From: Microcosmobacter mediterraneus | Lineage (GTDB): Bacteria; Bacteroidota; Bacteroidia; Flavobacteriales; Flavobacteriaceae | Reading direction: 5' to 3' | Assembly: GCF_031846265.1 (NCBI RefSeq) | Contig: NZ_JAVRIA010000003.1 | Span: 124,001-188,000 of the forward strand | Length of the DNA: 64,000 nucleotides | Shown: positions 35,401 to 45,270 of the stretch, piece after piece | How the letters are laid out: each line of letters begins with the position of its first letter | How positions within the stretch are numbered: the stretch's first letter is position 1 | Notes under the pieces: model-generated | Told to the model about the DNA's origin: nothing | The model's input: the letters and a program-made list of their open reading frames with translations, nothing else | Database searches by the model: none | Translations under genes and position numbers: made by a program

Positions 35401-36170
35401 TGATTGAGGTTAAAGACATACAAAAATCATTTGGAGACGCTCATATTTTAAAAGGAATTAGTACGTCTTTTGATAAAGGAAAAACGAATCTTATTATTGG
35501 CCAAAGCGGTTCTGGTAAAACAGTTTTTTTAAAATGCTTGCTAGGTTTGTTTACTCCAGAAAACGGTACAATATCCTATGATGGAAAAATATACAGTGAA
35601 CTTTCAAGCGATCAAAGACGAGATCTAAGAGCAGAAATGGGAATGGTGTTTCAAGGAAGTGCTTTGTTTGATTCCATGACCATAATGGAAAATGTTATGT
35701 TTCCATTACGCATGTTTACCAAAATGACAAAAGCAGAAATGGAAGAACGAGCTGATGTAGTTTTACAGCGAGTTAATTTACCTGATGCTCACCATAAAAT
35801 GCCAAGTGAAGCTTCAGGTGGTATGCAGAAACGTGTTGCAATTGCTCGTGCCATTGTAAACAATCCCAAGTATTTATTTTGTGATGAACCAAACTCTGGT
35901 CTAGATCCTAAAACAGCTATTGTTATCGATAATTTAATACAAGAGATTACTGATGAGTTTAATATAACGACCGTCATTAACTCTCATGATATGAATTCTG
36001 TTATGGAAATTGGAGAAAAAATAGTATTTCTGAAAGATGGATTAAAAGCTTGGGAAGGCTCAAATGAAACCATTTTTAAAACAGATAATGATGCTGTAAC
36101 TAACTTCGTTTACTCCTCAAATCTATTTAAAAAAGTGCGTAAAATGTACCTTGATGAAAATGAAAAATAA
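35400..36170 (+). CDS. mlaF: MlaF-family ABC ATPase
   Basis: This 256-residue ATPase partners MlaE. It is complete, with Walker A GQSGSGKT (near residues 39-46), Q-loop MVFQGSALFDSMTI, signature ASGGMQKRVAIARA, Walker B YLFCDEPNSGLDP, and H-loop TTVINSHDMNS. It is translationally coupled to mlaE. It ends 2 nt before the convergent DUF389 gene. Confidence 0.93.
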   Translation: MIEVKDIQKSFGDAHILKGISTSFDKGKTNLIIGQSGSGKTVFLKCLLGLFTPENGTISYDGKIYSELSSDQRRDLRAEMGMVFQGSALFDSMTIMENVMFPLRMFTKMTKAEMEERADVVLQRVNLPDAHHKMPSEASGGMQKRVAIARAIVNNPKYLFCDEPNSGLDPKTAIVIDNLIQEITDEFNITTVINSHDMNSVMEIGEKIVFLKDGLKAWEGSNETIFKTDNDAVTNFVYSSNLFKKVRKMYLDENEK

Positions 36171-36172
36171 CA

Positions 36173-37633
36173 TTATTCTACTACTAAAGTATCAAGTTTT
36201 AGTTTTCCTTTAAACCAAGCTCTTAGTTTTCTTAAATCATCTTTCTTTTTGTCCTCAGTAGTTAAAGAATCTACCCATTTAAATGAGAAAATAGCTAAGG
36301 TATCTATCTTAGAAAAGTTTGAGGTAATTTGTTTAGAATAAGAAATTGATTCAATGTTTTCATAGTTTATTTTAGCTTCACTTACCAAATCTTGAAAAGG
36401 AATTTGATCACGTTCTAGTCTTGATAATGCCTTTACGCGATCCTCTAAATAACTAATTTTTTGGCTTTGAGAGAGGAGATCTAAAGAATCTCTAGTTCTT
36501 AATTCTTCCATGTATTCTAAGTTATTTACAGCTCTATTTTTAATTTGATTTATATATAATTTAGTATTATTTAAAGCTGGATAATCACTAAATCTAGCCT
36601 CTAATAAACGTTTTGTTTCATCAGAAATTTCATCATTAGCAAACGGAATGAGTTCAATGATAGATTGATTTTCAGGATCATAAGTTTCAGTTGCATACTT
36701 TTTTATGTAGCTAGAATGTGGTAATGCTTCAAGCTCGTTATCAATAAATGATTTTGCATCAGTTTCAAATCTAGTTTTCTTTAAAACATCAATAAAAGTT
36801 AATGTAGCAGGTATCATAACAATTATTGCCAATATTGAAGCTATTTGAGCAATACGTTTGCGTTTTTTTGAGTTCGCATAACGCAACATAGGGAAACGTA
36901 ATAATTTCAGTACAATAAAAGTAGCAAGAGCAATAAAAATGGTGTTAATTGTAAATAAGAACATAGCTCCTACAAAATATTCCCAATTTCCTTTTGCTAA
37001 TCCATAACCAGCTGTACATAAAGGAGGCATTAATGCTGTAGCAATAGCTACACCAAAAATTACTGACGCTATGGTTCCACGTTTTGTTCTAGCAATAATG
37101 AGAGCTAATCCACCAAAAAATGCAATTAAAACATCTCTAATATCAGGAGAAGTTCTACCTAATAACTCAGAGGTATCTTCGCTTAATGGAAATAACCAGA
37201 AAAATAAAAAAGCTGTTAGTAAACTTAACACAATCATAGTTACTAAGTTTATCAATGAGCTTTTAAGAGTGTCTATATCATTTAATGCAATAGACATACC
37301 TATACCTAAAATTGGACCCATTAATGGAGAAATTAACATGGCACCAATAACAACTGCAGTACTATTAGCATTAAGACCAACAGAAGCAACAAAAATAGAG
37401 CAGATTAAAATCCATGATGTAGCTCCTCTAAAAGGAATATCAGCCTTTATAGCTTCAACTGTAGCATCACGATCTGTATCGTCACGAAAGTCTAATAAAT
37501 TGTTAAGAAATTGTTTAATACTTGCAAAAAAACCTTTGGCTTCTGCTTTTAAGGCCTCTTTAGATTGTTTTACTGCTTCTTCTTTAGAAGTCTCTTCCTC
37601 ATTAAAATTAAATTTACTCTCTTTATTATCCAT
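36173..37633 (-). CDS. DUF389 (TIGR00341-type) membrane protein
   Basis: This 486-residue protein has an N-terminal soluble segment, then about six membrane helices (residues about 75-265) with the DUF389 signature ATSWILICSIFVASVGLN and TAVVIGAMLISPLMGPILGIG. A C-terminal soluble half (about 290-486) is probably extracytoplasmic or a regulatory domain. Function is unknown. I chose ATG 37633; a TTG four codons upstream is possible. Its start overlaps the end of manC by 8 nt, so the two are cotranscribed. Confidence 0.88.
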   Translation of the reverse strand: MDNKESKFNFNEEETSKEEAVKQSKEALKAEAKGFFASIKQFLNNLLDFRDDTDRDATVEAIKADIPFRGATSWILICSIFVASVGLNANSTAVVIGAMLISPLMGPILGIGMSIALNDIDTLKSSLINLVTMIVLSLLTAFLFFWLFPLSEDTSELLGRTSPDIRDVLIAFFGGLALIIARTKRGTIASVIFGVAIATALMPPLCTAGYGLAKGNWEYFVGAMFLFTINTIFIALATFIVLKLLRFPMLRYANSKKRKRIAQIASILAIIVMIPATLTFIDVLKKTRFETDAKSFIDNELEALPHSSYIKKYATETYDPENQSIIELIPFANDEISDETKRLLEARFSDYPALNNTKLYINQIKNRAVNNLEYMEELRTRDSLDLLSQSQKISYLEDRVKALSRLERDQIPFQDLVSEAKINYENIESISYSKQITSNFSKIDTLAIFSFKWVDSLTTEDKKKDDLRKLRAWFKGKLKLDTLVVE

Positions 37634-38708
37634 AATGTTCTCCAAATTTATCCTTCACTTTTTGTAAAGTTTGCTTGATATCTTGCTCTTTAGCTTTAGG
37701 AAAGATAAGTAAAACTTCATCTTTATCTACAATGATATAATCTTTTAGGCCATCAACCACAACAACTTTATCATCTTTAGTTCGTATCATATTCCCAGTG
37801 GCATCTTCTGCTAAGGTTCTGGCATTTACAATGGCATTGTTTGCATTATCTTTATCTAATTTATCATATAAACTTCCCCAAGTTCCTAAGTCATTCCAAT
37901 CAAACGTAGCAGGTATTACATAAACATTTTTTGAGGTTTCCATAATAGCATAATCCACGGAAATATTGTCTGCCTTACCATAATTATCTCTGACAAAATC
38001 ATCTTCAAAATCGGTATTATATACATCAATACCTTTTTCAAATAACGCAAACAAATTTGGCTGATTATTTTTAAATACTTCAACAACTGTTTTTACGCTC
38101 CACATAAATATTCCTGCATTCCACAAAAAATTACCTTGATCAATAAATTGCTTAGCCGTTTCATAATCGGGTTTCTCTCTAAACTGATTTACAGATTTAA
38201 TAGTTTTAGAATCTGATTTATTAAATTCAATATAACCATATCCAGTATTAGGAAACATTGGTTGGATACCTAAAGTCATCAATGCATTATGCTCTGAACA
38301 AAAATTAAAAGCTTGTTGCACATTATCTGTAAAGGCTTGCTCATTTTCAATCCAATGGTCACTTGGTGCAACAATCATAACAGCATCTGGATTTTCTTTC
38401 TGTATTTTTAACGACGCATATAATATACAAGGTGCTGTATTTCGCATTGCAGGTTCTAAAACAACTTGGCGTTTGGTTACATTTGGTAATTGTTCAAAGA
38501 CCAAATCATTATAACGCTCATTTGTTAAGATGAAAATGTTTTCTGAAGGAATTAAATTCGCTAATCGATTAAAGGTTTTTTGGATTAAAGTGTCTCCTGT
38601 TCCTAGCATATCATGAAATTGCTTAGGGAAATCTTGAGTACTTACTGGCCAAAATCTTGAACCTACTCCACCAGCCATAAGTATGGCATAATAATTTTTA
38701 TTTTTCAT
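37626..38708 (-). CDS. manC: Mannose-1-phosphate guanylyltransferase
   Basis: This 360-residue nucleotidyltransferase makes GDP-mannose from mannose-1-phosphate and GTP, feeding surface polysaccharide and glycoprotein synthesis. It shows the pyrophosphorylase signature MAGGVGSRFWPVSTQDFPKQF near residues 11-31 and TGYGYIEF, FREKPD, NAGIFMW and FDWNDLGTWGSLY. It lacks the C-terminal phosphomannose isomerase domain of long ManC forms, as expected at this length. It follows the sprT-like gene by 33 nt on the same strand. Confidence 0.94.
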   Translation of the reverse strand: MKNKNYYAILMAGGVGSRFWPVSTQDFPKQFHDMLGTGDTLIQKTFNRLANLIPSENIFILTNERYNDLVFEQLPNVTKRQVVLEPAMRNTAPCILYASLKIQKENPDAVMIVAPSDHWIENEQAFTDNVQQAFNFCSEHNALMTLGIQPMFPNTGYGYIEFNKSDSKTIKSVNQFREKPDYETAKQFIDQGNFLWNAGIFMWSVKTVVEVFKNNQPNLFALFEKGIDVYNTDFEDDFVRDNYGKADNISVDYAIMETSKNVYVIPATFDWNDLGTWGSLYDKLDKDNANNAIVNARTLAEDATGNMIRTKDDKVVVVDGLKDYIIVDKDEVLLIFPKAKEQDIKQTLQKVKDKFGEHYG

Positions 38709-38741
38709 AATGTTTTTTGTCGTTACCTAATGTATAAGCTT

Positions 38742-39338
38742 CTAATCTAATAACTCAACTTCTGCATTAGGATTAAATAAATATAACTTACCTGTTGAGA
38801 GCTCTACACATTCAAACCGTTTTCTGCGTTTAGATCCCTTTTTAAAAACTCTACCATTGTAAATTTTAAAATCGGAACCTAATGGAATTTCAAAAATATA
38901 GCTTTTATCGTTAGGTGGATCAAATTGTTTTAATGCTAAGGCTAATGTATGATCTGTATCACTACTTGCTTTAGGGTTTTTAAAATGTTTAGCTAATAAT
39001 GGTAACAATTCTATAGGGAAAATTTCTGGTCGTAATAATGGAAGCATTAAATGCTGAAACGTTTGCTTCCATTCTTTTCCGTGAGGTTTAATAACTTGTC
39101 CATAAACTTGATAGGCTTTGAAATGAGCAATTTCATGAATTAGAGTAATTAAAAACCTATACGAATTAAGATTTGCATTAACTGTAATCTGATGCTTTCC
39201 GTTATGTAATCGTCTGTAATCACCATGCTTAGTTCTACGTTCATTTTTAATTTTTATAACAAGATCACTAACTGATAATAACTCATTTACATATTCGCAG
39301 GCATGACTTGGTAAATGTGTATTAATTAAATTAAGCAT
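38742..39338 (-). CDS. SprT-like zinc-binding protein
   Basis: This 198-residue protein has an HExxH motif in TLIHEIAHFKAYQVYG and a third His in KPHGKEWKQTFQ, as in SprT/Spartan-like metalloproteases. The C-terminal segment with KGSKRRKRFECVELSTGKLY suggests a nucleic-acid or ribbon-like module without the usual zinc-ribbon cysteines. Bacterial SprT proteins are poorly characterised; DNA-protein crosslink repair is known for eukaryotic Spartan. It starts 9 nt after the haloperoxidase-like stop codon. Confidence 0.85.
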   Translation of the reverse strand: MLNLINTHLPSHACEYVNELLSVSDLVIKIKNERRTKHGDYRRLHNGKHQITVNANLNSYRFLITLIHEIAHFKAYQVYGQVIKPHGKEWKQTFQHLMLPLLRPEIFPIELLPLLAKHFKNPKASSDTDHTLALALKQFDPPNDKSYIFEIPLGSDFKIYNGRVFKKGSKRRKRFECVELSTGKLYLFNPNAEVELLD

Positions 39339-39347
39339 TAAAGTATA

Positions 39348-42300
39348 TTACTCTTTAATGATTATCATTTCTGAAGTATCATTAACACTCAGTATATAAA
39401 ATCCTGCAGCAACAGTATTTGGAAACGTTAATGTTGTTGTAGCATTTAACTCATCATATCTTGTTTCTAAAATATCCATTTTACGACCTCTAAGATCAAA
39501 TAATTCAAAACTATCTTCTTGCAGTGTATTGGTAATATTTACGATTCTGTTTATAACTGGATTGGGATAAATTTCTATCTCATTAAAACCAGGATTAATT
39601 ACAGTTAATGACGAATCAAAGTATGGTACAGCAAATTCAAAAGTATCATCTGCAACTTTCTCCCCTATAAAACGACCTGGAAGATCATCTGCAGGTGGAT
39701 GAATTCCTCCCCAAATCCTAGATAAACTAGTTTGATCTGATGCATCTCTATACGTTGCCCACTGTAAAACTACATCTTGTGATGGACCTTCCTCGAAAAC
39801 TAAAAATTCATTTTGCTTAGCAACAAACTCACCAATACCTCCTGGAAAAAAAGGATCACCTGTTATTTTGGTCATTATTTCAGCAGCTGCTCTAGAATAA
39901 GTAGAATGGCCAGAAACATAACCAGCAAAAGGTGGTGTTACAAAGGATGGTCTTTGATAAGGAAACCAATCTTCAGCAAGAATCCAACCAACACCTGCTT
40001 GGTCTGTTTCAGGGTTGTTAATAAAATCATGACCTCTCCAGGTATATAATTTTACCTTACCTACATTGACTCCAAAATCACCTGCTAATGGGTCTCCAAA
40101 TTCAACCAACTCAATATAACCTGGTACTAAAGGTAAACCAGAAATACTGTAATTAGGTAAGTCTGGATCAGAACTTTGACCTTGTTCTGCTCCCATATAT
40201 CTAATAGCAGAAATTGGTCTAATATAATCGTACCAACCCTTTACACTCCATGCAGAAATAGCACAATCATGCATTGCACCACCCATAATAAAATACGCTT
40301 TAACATCCCATTCTAAATCTGATAAGATGTCGCCTTCACCTTCAAAACGTTTTTCAAAATCTGGATGATCTGTTACATAATTTAATAAGGTAAACCAGTG
40401 ACCAGGTGGAGTTTCAGAATCTGGACCATCAGCCCAAAATTCTGCTAAAACTCTTGTATAATCTGCTCTTGGAACTAAATTTGGTTCATAAGGACTATTA
40501 GTAATAGGATTAAGTGCATGTCCAGTTCCTACATCACCTCCTTCTAAATAATTATAAAAGCTTGGATAGTCTTGAAAATCCGTTGGGAAATTACTTATGT
40601 CTGTATTACCTATTGCTCCTGGTGAAATATCCCAAACAACACCATCGGAAGGATCTAAATGAGATTGCCAAATACTAACCATCGAAAATCCCCATTTGTA
40701 TTGATCACTCATCATATTATTTTCAGTAGTACTGACATTAGGAGGGCTTGAAGGATCATGAAAAACTCTATACGTATTTCCATCTCGCTCATATAAGGTT
40801 ACATCATCTTCACTCAATGCAAAGCCTTTTACATTTCCCCATTCTGGACTTAAAAAAGGTGGAGTATCTGCATCAATAACCTGACCTCCTTGATCTATAA
40901 AAATATCGAGACTTAAAGGTTGCCAACGATTAGGATCATTTATTGGAAGATTTGTGTCTATATCTAAAGCATAAGGCTCATTAACTGGTTCATAATAAGC
41001 ATTATCATATCCTGTTTGTTCTCTCGCACCATCCTGATTTCCATATGCAATGATAACTTCTGCAATATAATTACCAAGTGCTGCTGCATTTCCAAATTGA
41101 TAATTAGTAGATACATTAAAGGCTGGATTATAACCTAATTTTTCCATCAATAAATCAAATCTAGCCTGACTAGATTCTACTCCAGGAGAATTTTGAAACC
41201 TATGACTTAATAGCCTGTAAGCTGCAAAACTAATGGCTTCTCTTTGAGATTCTTCTAAAGAGTTTATAGGTGTGAAATCTAATAGTTCACTGGTAAACCC
41301 TTGAACATCGTTACCAATAAGATATGGTCTTGCAACATCATCATAAATAGACCAAGCATCATACATTGCTACGCTTGTATGAAATAAGTTTCTAGCATGT
41401 ACTGTTGGCCTTGCAAAATCGTTTCGAATTGCAGATAATAAAGCTTCATTCCATAATCGTGCTACAGAAACTCCTTCAGGGAATTCATCTGCATTTAAGG
41501 ACACTAAAATACTCTGTTCCAAGCTAGAGCATAAGTCGTCTGATTCTGTAACTGAGACTATTCCTGTTTCTTCGATATCCCATTTTACAACAATAGTATC
41601 TGTTCCTTGACCTTGAGTAATGTGACCTCCAGAAACAGACCAAGATGTTGTAGAACCAACACTAATAGGATATGTATAGGTTTGCTCGCTTAAAAAAGAA
41701 GCAGTTGTTGCGCCATCAATAGATTGTGCTTCTAAATATGTACAAGTACCATCATCTAATGTAGCGTCAGGATTATAATTACAAGAATCTGGGTCTGTAC
41801 AACCATATATTTTCTGACTTGGTTCTATATCTAAAACTTCATAACCACTACCTTCAGTTGCTCTAATAATTGTATTAAAGTCTAAATTGTTGTGCGTTTC
41901 TTCGAGTCCTGATGGCCATTTTATTGTAAGTGATGTAATCGTTGCAGCTTCTTTTAATCCGAAATGGATTGGCAATTGACTCTGACTAAAAAATCCAACA
42001 CCACTTTTGTATCGTAATAATGTTCCTTCAGTAGTATTTAACTCTAAAATAGCACCTATAGCATTTCTATTAGAAACTGTACCTCTTAGTTCTACTTTAA
42101 ACCATTTAAAGGGTGAAGATTGATCAAATTCTATACTTTTATTTTCATAGAAATACGATTGCCCATTAGAGTTGGTAACAAAAAGATCTAGATCGCCATC
42201 ATTATCGTAATCAAAATCTATGGTCTCTACACTAATAGTAGAATCCGCGAGTCCATAACCAATAGTAACATCTTGAAACGAATTAATACCTTCAGCAACT

Positions 42301-43367
42301 AAACTTCTATAATAAACATTAGTTTCATCACTTCTATTTTCAAAATCAAAACCATTAACAACAAAAAGATCTTCGTCACCATCTAAGTCAAAATCTGCAA
42401 AGCGTGCTCCCCAAGACCATCCTGTACTATTTAAACCATAAGTATTTGAAGTCTCTGAAAAGCTATTTGAACCATCATTTTCTAATAATGCATTCTGATC
42501 GATTCCTGTGATAAAAAAATCAAAATCTTGATCTTGATCAAAATCACTAATGGCAATTCCCATATCATCAATCATATTATCTAATCCATATGAAGAAGCA
42601 TCTTCGATAAACGACGTACCAGATTGATTAATGTAAGCGTAGTTTGGATCGTCAAAATCATTGGCTACAATAAGATCCATCCATCCATCAGAATTAATAT
42701 CAAATGGAAAAGCTACGTAACTATAATAAGACTCGGTTTCAGTTAATCCTAGAGCATCTGTGACATCTGTGAAAGTACCATTACCATTATTTCTGTATAA
42801 AGAATTGGAATTACACGCATTCCAATCACTAAAATAAATATCTAAATCACCATCATTATCATAATCAAACCAAGTTGCGCCAGTATTTAAACAGCTATTT
42901 ACAACTGGTAATCCTGCAGGTAAAGTGGCTTCTAAAAAAGTACCGTTACCCATATTTCTAAACAACTGAATTTTATTAGAATGTGTAAAAATAATATCTG
43001 GGAAACCATCATTATTGTAATCTCCCCAAGATACTCCAAACTTAAAACCTTCTTGGGCTAAAGACCCTTGCGTGATATCATCAGTAGTTAGTAAGTTTAC
43101 CAAACCAGAGGCTTGTGTTACATCTGTGAATGTACCATTGTTATTGTTTCTGTAGAGCTTACTAATAGTGGTAGGGTTACCATCATCTTCTATTGCATTG
43201 GCTACAATAAAAATATCTAAATCATTATCTGCATCATAATCCGCTACTGCTACACCATTGTTGTTAGTAACACCAGCAAAACCTGATATCATCTCAGCTC
43301 TCTGAAACGTCTGAGACTGAACCAAAACACCAAAACAAAATAACAAACAGCATAATCTTAACTTCAT
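39348..43367 (-). CDS. FG-GAP / UnbV / vanadium-haloperoxidase-like T9SS cargo protein
   Basis: This 1339-residue secreted protein has a signal peptide MKLRLCCLLFCFGVLVQSQ (ATG 43367; a TTG two codons upstream is not needed). Residues about 20-420 hold seven FG-GAP/VCBS repeats with Ca2+-type loops such as DYDNDGDLDIYF. A UnbV/ASPIC domain follows (SNRNAIGAILELNTTEG, IKWPSGLEE), then a GCTDPDSCNYNPDATLDDGTC linker. The C-terminal enzyme part shows the full vanadate-site pattern: K1043-x6-R1050-P, SGH with H1154, and S1216-R1217-x5-H1223-x3-D. F1147 occupies the position of Phe in fungal chloroperoxidase. The last ~75 residues are a type A T9SS sorting domain (IEIYPNPV to IIIKE). It is first in a run with sprT-like, manC and DUF389. 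Confidence 0.9.
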   Translation of the reverse strand: MKLRLCCLLFCFGVLVQSQTFQRAEMISGFAGVTNNNGVAVADYDADNDLDIFIVANAIEDDGNPTTISKLYRNNNNGTFTDVTQASGLVNLLTTDDITQGSLAQEGFKFGVSWGDYNNDGFPDIIFTHSNKIQLFRNMGNGTFLEATLPAGLPVVNSCLNTGATWFDYDNDGDLDIYFSDWNACNSNSLYRNNGNGTFTDVTDALGLTETESYYSYVAFPFDINSDGWMDLIVANDFDDPNYAYINQSGTSFIEDASSYGLDNMIDDMGIAISDFDQDQDFDFFITGIDQNALLENDGSNSFSETSNTYGLNSTGWSWGARFADFDLDGDEDLFVVNGFDFENRSDETNVYYRSLVAEGINSFQDVTIGYGLADSTISVETIDFDYDNDGDLDLFVTNSNGQSYFYENKSIEFDQSSPFKWFKVELRGTVSNRNAIGAILELNTTEGTLLRYKSGVGFFSQSQLPIHFGLKEAATITSLTIKWPSGLEETHNNLDFNTIIRATEGSGYEVLDIEPSQKIYGCTDPDSCNYNPDATLDDGTCTYLEAQSIDGATTASFLSEQTYTYPISVGSTTSWSVSGGHITQGQGTDTIVVKWDIEETGIVSVTESDDLCSSLEQSILVSLNADEFPEGVSVARLWNEALLSAIRNDFARPTVHARNLFHTSVAMYDAWSIYDDVARPYLIGNDVQGFTSELLDFTPINSLEESQREAISFAAYRLLSHRFQNSPGVESSQARFDLLMEKLGYNPAFNVSTNYQFGNAAALGNYIAEVIIAYGNQDGAREQTGYDNAYYEPVNEPYALDIDTNLPINDPNRWQPLSLDIFIDQGGQVIDADTPPFLSPEWGNVKGFALSEDDVTLYERDGNTYRVFHDPSSPPNVSTTENNMMSDQYKWGFSMVSIWQSHLDPSDGVVWDISPGAIGNTDISNFPTDFQDYPSFYNYLEGGDVGTGHALNPITNSPYEPNLVPRADYTRVLAEFWADGPDSETPPGHWFTLLNYVTDHPDFEKRFEGEGDILSDLEWDVKAYFIMGGAMHDCAISAWSVKGWYDYIRPISAIRYMGAEQGQSSDPDLPNYSISGLPLVPGYIELVEFGDPLAGDFGVNVGKVKLYTWRGHDFINNPETDQAGVGWILAEDWFPYQRPSFVTPPFAGYVSGHSTYSRAAAEIMTKITGDPFFPGGIGEFVAKQNEFLVFEEGPSQDVVLQWATYRDASDQTSLSRIWGGIHPPADDLPGRFIGEKVADDTFEFAVPYFDSSLTVINPGFNEIEIYPNPVINRIVNITNTLQEDSFELFDLRGRKMDILETRYDELNATTTLTFPNTVAAGFYILSVNDTSEMIIIKE

Positions 43368-43466
43368 ATCCAATTTTTTTTGTAAATATAATTAATTGTC
43401 AATCAAATTTAAAAGATTGTATGGCTCAAGAGGTTTTAAAAGACAAACTAATAGTCAGTTGATTAA

Positions 43467-44153
43467 TCAAGGTGTAGAATTAGATACCTGAAGTAGTTTT
43501 CCGTTATAATAGTTCTGACCTGTGAGAGCAAAATTTGCAATATATGTTGCCATATCAATAGCTGACGTTGGTGCTTTATATCCCGGAAAAGCCTCCTCTA
43601 ACATTTCGGTTTGAACTGCTCCTAAAGCTAATACGTTAAAACTTGGTCCAGATTCTTTGTATTCTTCTGCTAGTAATTCTGTAAGTGTAATTACTGCGCC
43701 TTTACTAGAACTGTAAGCTGCTAAACCTGGAAATTTTAATGAGCCTTGAACACCTCCCATTGAACTGATGTTAACTACGTGTCCATCATTCTTCATAAAT
43801 GGTAATACAATTCGTGTTAATTCAGAAACTCCAAATACATTGGTAGTATAAACGTTTTTAAAATCTTCAAAAGATGTCTCACTAAATGGTTTATTTAGTA
43901 AGGTGCCAGCATTATTAATTAGAACATCAACGTGTTCCCATTCGTCTGTAATAAATTTTTGAACGTTTTGATAGTCTTCTTTCTTAGATAAATCAAAAGA
44001 AAATGAAGTAATATTATCAAAATGGAGATTATTAACGGGTTGTGCATTACGTGATAACGCTAGCACATTATGACCTTGGTTTGCAAATAAATGCACGAGT
44101 TCAAACCCAATACCTCTACTTGTTCCTGTGATTATGATATTTTTACTCTTCAT
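43467..44153 (-). CDS. SDR-family oxidoreductase
   Basis: This 228-residue classical short-chain dehydrogenase has the cofactor motif TGTSRGIGFELV (residues about 8-19), NNAG, catalytic Ser in VNISSMGG, and YSSSK as YxxxK. The C-terminal region is short and the substrate is unknown. Its start overlaps the M28 peptidase gene end by 11 nt, so the two are translationally coupled. Confidence 0.9.
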   Translation of the reverse strand: MKSKNIIITGTSRGIGFELVHLFANQGHNVLALSRNAQPVNNLHFDNITSFSFDLSKKEDYQNVQKFITDEWEHVDVLINNAGTLLNKPFSETSFEDFKNVYTTNVFGVSELTRIVLPFMKNDGHVVNISSMGGVQGSLKFPGLAAYSSSKGAVITLTELLAEEYKESGPSFNVLALGAVQTEMLEEAFPGYKAPTSAIDMATYIANFALTGQNYYNGKLLQVSNSTP

Positions 44154-45150
44154 TTAAAACCACTTCTTTTACAGATGCATTCATCATACCTTCTAAGGCT
44201 GGAATCATCTTATTTATAAATTTGGTCATGTGTTCATAATCCATTTTATCAGCCTCATCATCTACATGGTGATAATAGTCAAAATTTGTAAAATCAAATG
44301 TTGAAATAGCATGAGCTGGAATATTTAATTCTTTAAAAAATGGAAAATTATCTGACCTAAAGAATAAATTAAATTCTTTGGCTTTAGGGAAAAATCCAAC
44401 GACTTCTTCACCGCCATACTTATTTAATATTGGTGCAAAATTAGAACGATTATAACCACTCATATAAGCCATTGATTTGTCTGCTGCTCTTGGTACACCA
44501 ATCATTTCAAAATTAATCATGGTATACGCATTTATACCTTCTTCTTTTAATCTCGCAGCCAAATGAGCAGATCCTTTTAATCCCATTTCTTCTGCAGAAT
44601 AGAGTGTGATTAATATACTCCTTTTGTTAGTTTTTGATTTTGAAAAATATCTTCCAAACTCCATAGCAGCGATAGTCCCAGAAGCATCATCGTTAGCGCC
44701 ATTGGCAATGTTATCTCCATTGACTTCTTTACCAAATCCAATATGATCGTAATGACCACCAAGAATTATAAATTCATTTTTAAGACTTGGATCATTCCCT
44801 TCAATCATACCTACAACATTGAATCCTTTGATTATCTGCTCTGGATTAGCACTTCTACTGTTTTTAAACTCGAAGTTATCACGATACGTTTCAAAATATG
44901 GTTTAATATTATTTGCCTTGAAATAATTTTCAATAAACACTGCAGCTTTTTCGATGCCTTCACTTCCTGTTGCCCTACCTTCTAACTCATCAGAAGCAAG
45001 ATAATCCATACTTTTTTGAATATCTGATGCTGTAATAGTAATCCTTTCTGGTATTACTCCATCTTTTCCATCTTTTCCATCAGCTGCTTTTTTTTTAACT
45101 GAACAAGATATTAATACTAATGAAACAAGAAATATTATTGTTTTTTTCAT
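44143..45150 (-). CDS. M28-family aminopeptidase lipoprotein
   Basis: This 335-residue zinc exopeptidase has a lipoprotein signal (lipobox ISCS, Cys near residue 16) and therefore sits in the envelope. Metal-site segments are GGHYDHIGFG, NGANDDASGTIAAMEF, YSAEEMGLKGSAHLA, and a late His in FDYYHHVDDEADKM. The usual Asp of the NxDMxG element is Glu (INFEMIG). It has a PA-less compact form. It is likely to release N-terminal residues from peptides in the periplasm. It lies downstream of the pdhC terminator. Confidence 0.9.
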   Translation of the reverse strand: MKKTIIFLVSLVLISCSVKKKAADGKDGKDGVIPERITITASDIQKSMDYLASDELEGRATGSEGIEKAAVFIENYFKANNIKPYFETYRDNFEFKNSRSANPEQIIKGFNVVGMIEGNDPSLKNEFIILGGHYDHIGFGKEVNGDNIANGANDDASGTIAAMEFGRYFSKSKTNKRSILITLYSAEEMGLKGSAHLAARLKEEGINAYTMINFEMIGVPRAADKSMAYMSGYNRSNFAPILNKYGGEEVVGFFPKAKEFNLFFRSDNFPFFKELNIPAHAISTFDFTNFDYYHHVDDEADKMDYEHMTKFINKMIPALEGMMNASVKEVVLNEE

Positions 45151-45180
45151 TTGAAATTTGATTAGGTTATAAAGATAAAA

Positions 45181-45210
45181 AAACCTGTTTCAAATAAATG
45201 AAACAGGTTT
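45181..45210 (-). terminator. Terminator after pdhC
   Basis: A 12-bp perfect stem, aaacctgtttca (45181-45192) with tgaaacaggttt (45199-45210), has a 6-nt loop. On the minus strand it is followed by TTTTATC, consistent with termination of the pdhA-pdhC transcript. Confidence 0.8.
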
Positions 45211-45223
45211 AATAATATTATTG

Positions 45224-45270
45224 ATTCTGAATCAACACTTCGACATGCTCAGTGCAACGATTCAGAATGA
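45224..45270. repeat. Dispersed repeat, palindromic intergenic copy
   Basis: Outer arms attctgaatc (45224-45233) and gattcagaat (45259-45268) are exactly complementary. Inner arms cact and agtg enclose a short loop containing tcgacatgctc. The right side reads, on the minus strand, gtcattctgaatc, matching the start of the other repeat copies. It lies between the pdhC stop codon and its terminator. Confidence 0.65.

Noticed and set aside
37071..37667. A 198-codon plus-strand frame opposite the DUF389 gene
   Set aside because: It mirrors the membrane-helix region of a well-supported gene on the other strand and shows no family signature.
41755..41805. A cysteine-bearing GCTDPDSCNYNP segment as a separate domain or metal-binding toxin-like peptide
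   Set aside because: It is a common linker repeat in secreted Bacteroidetes proteins and lies inside one continuous frame.
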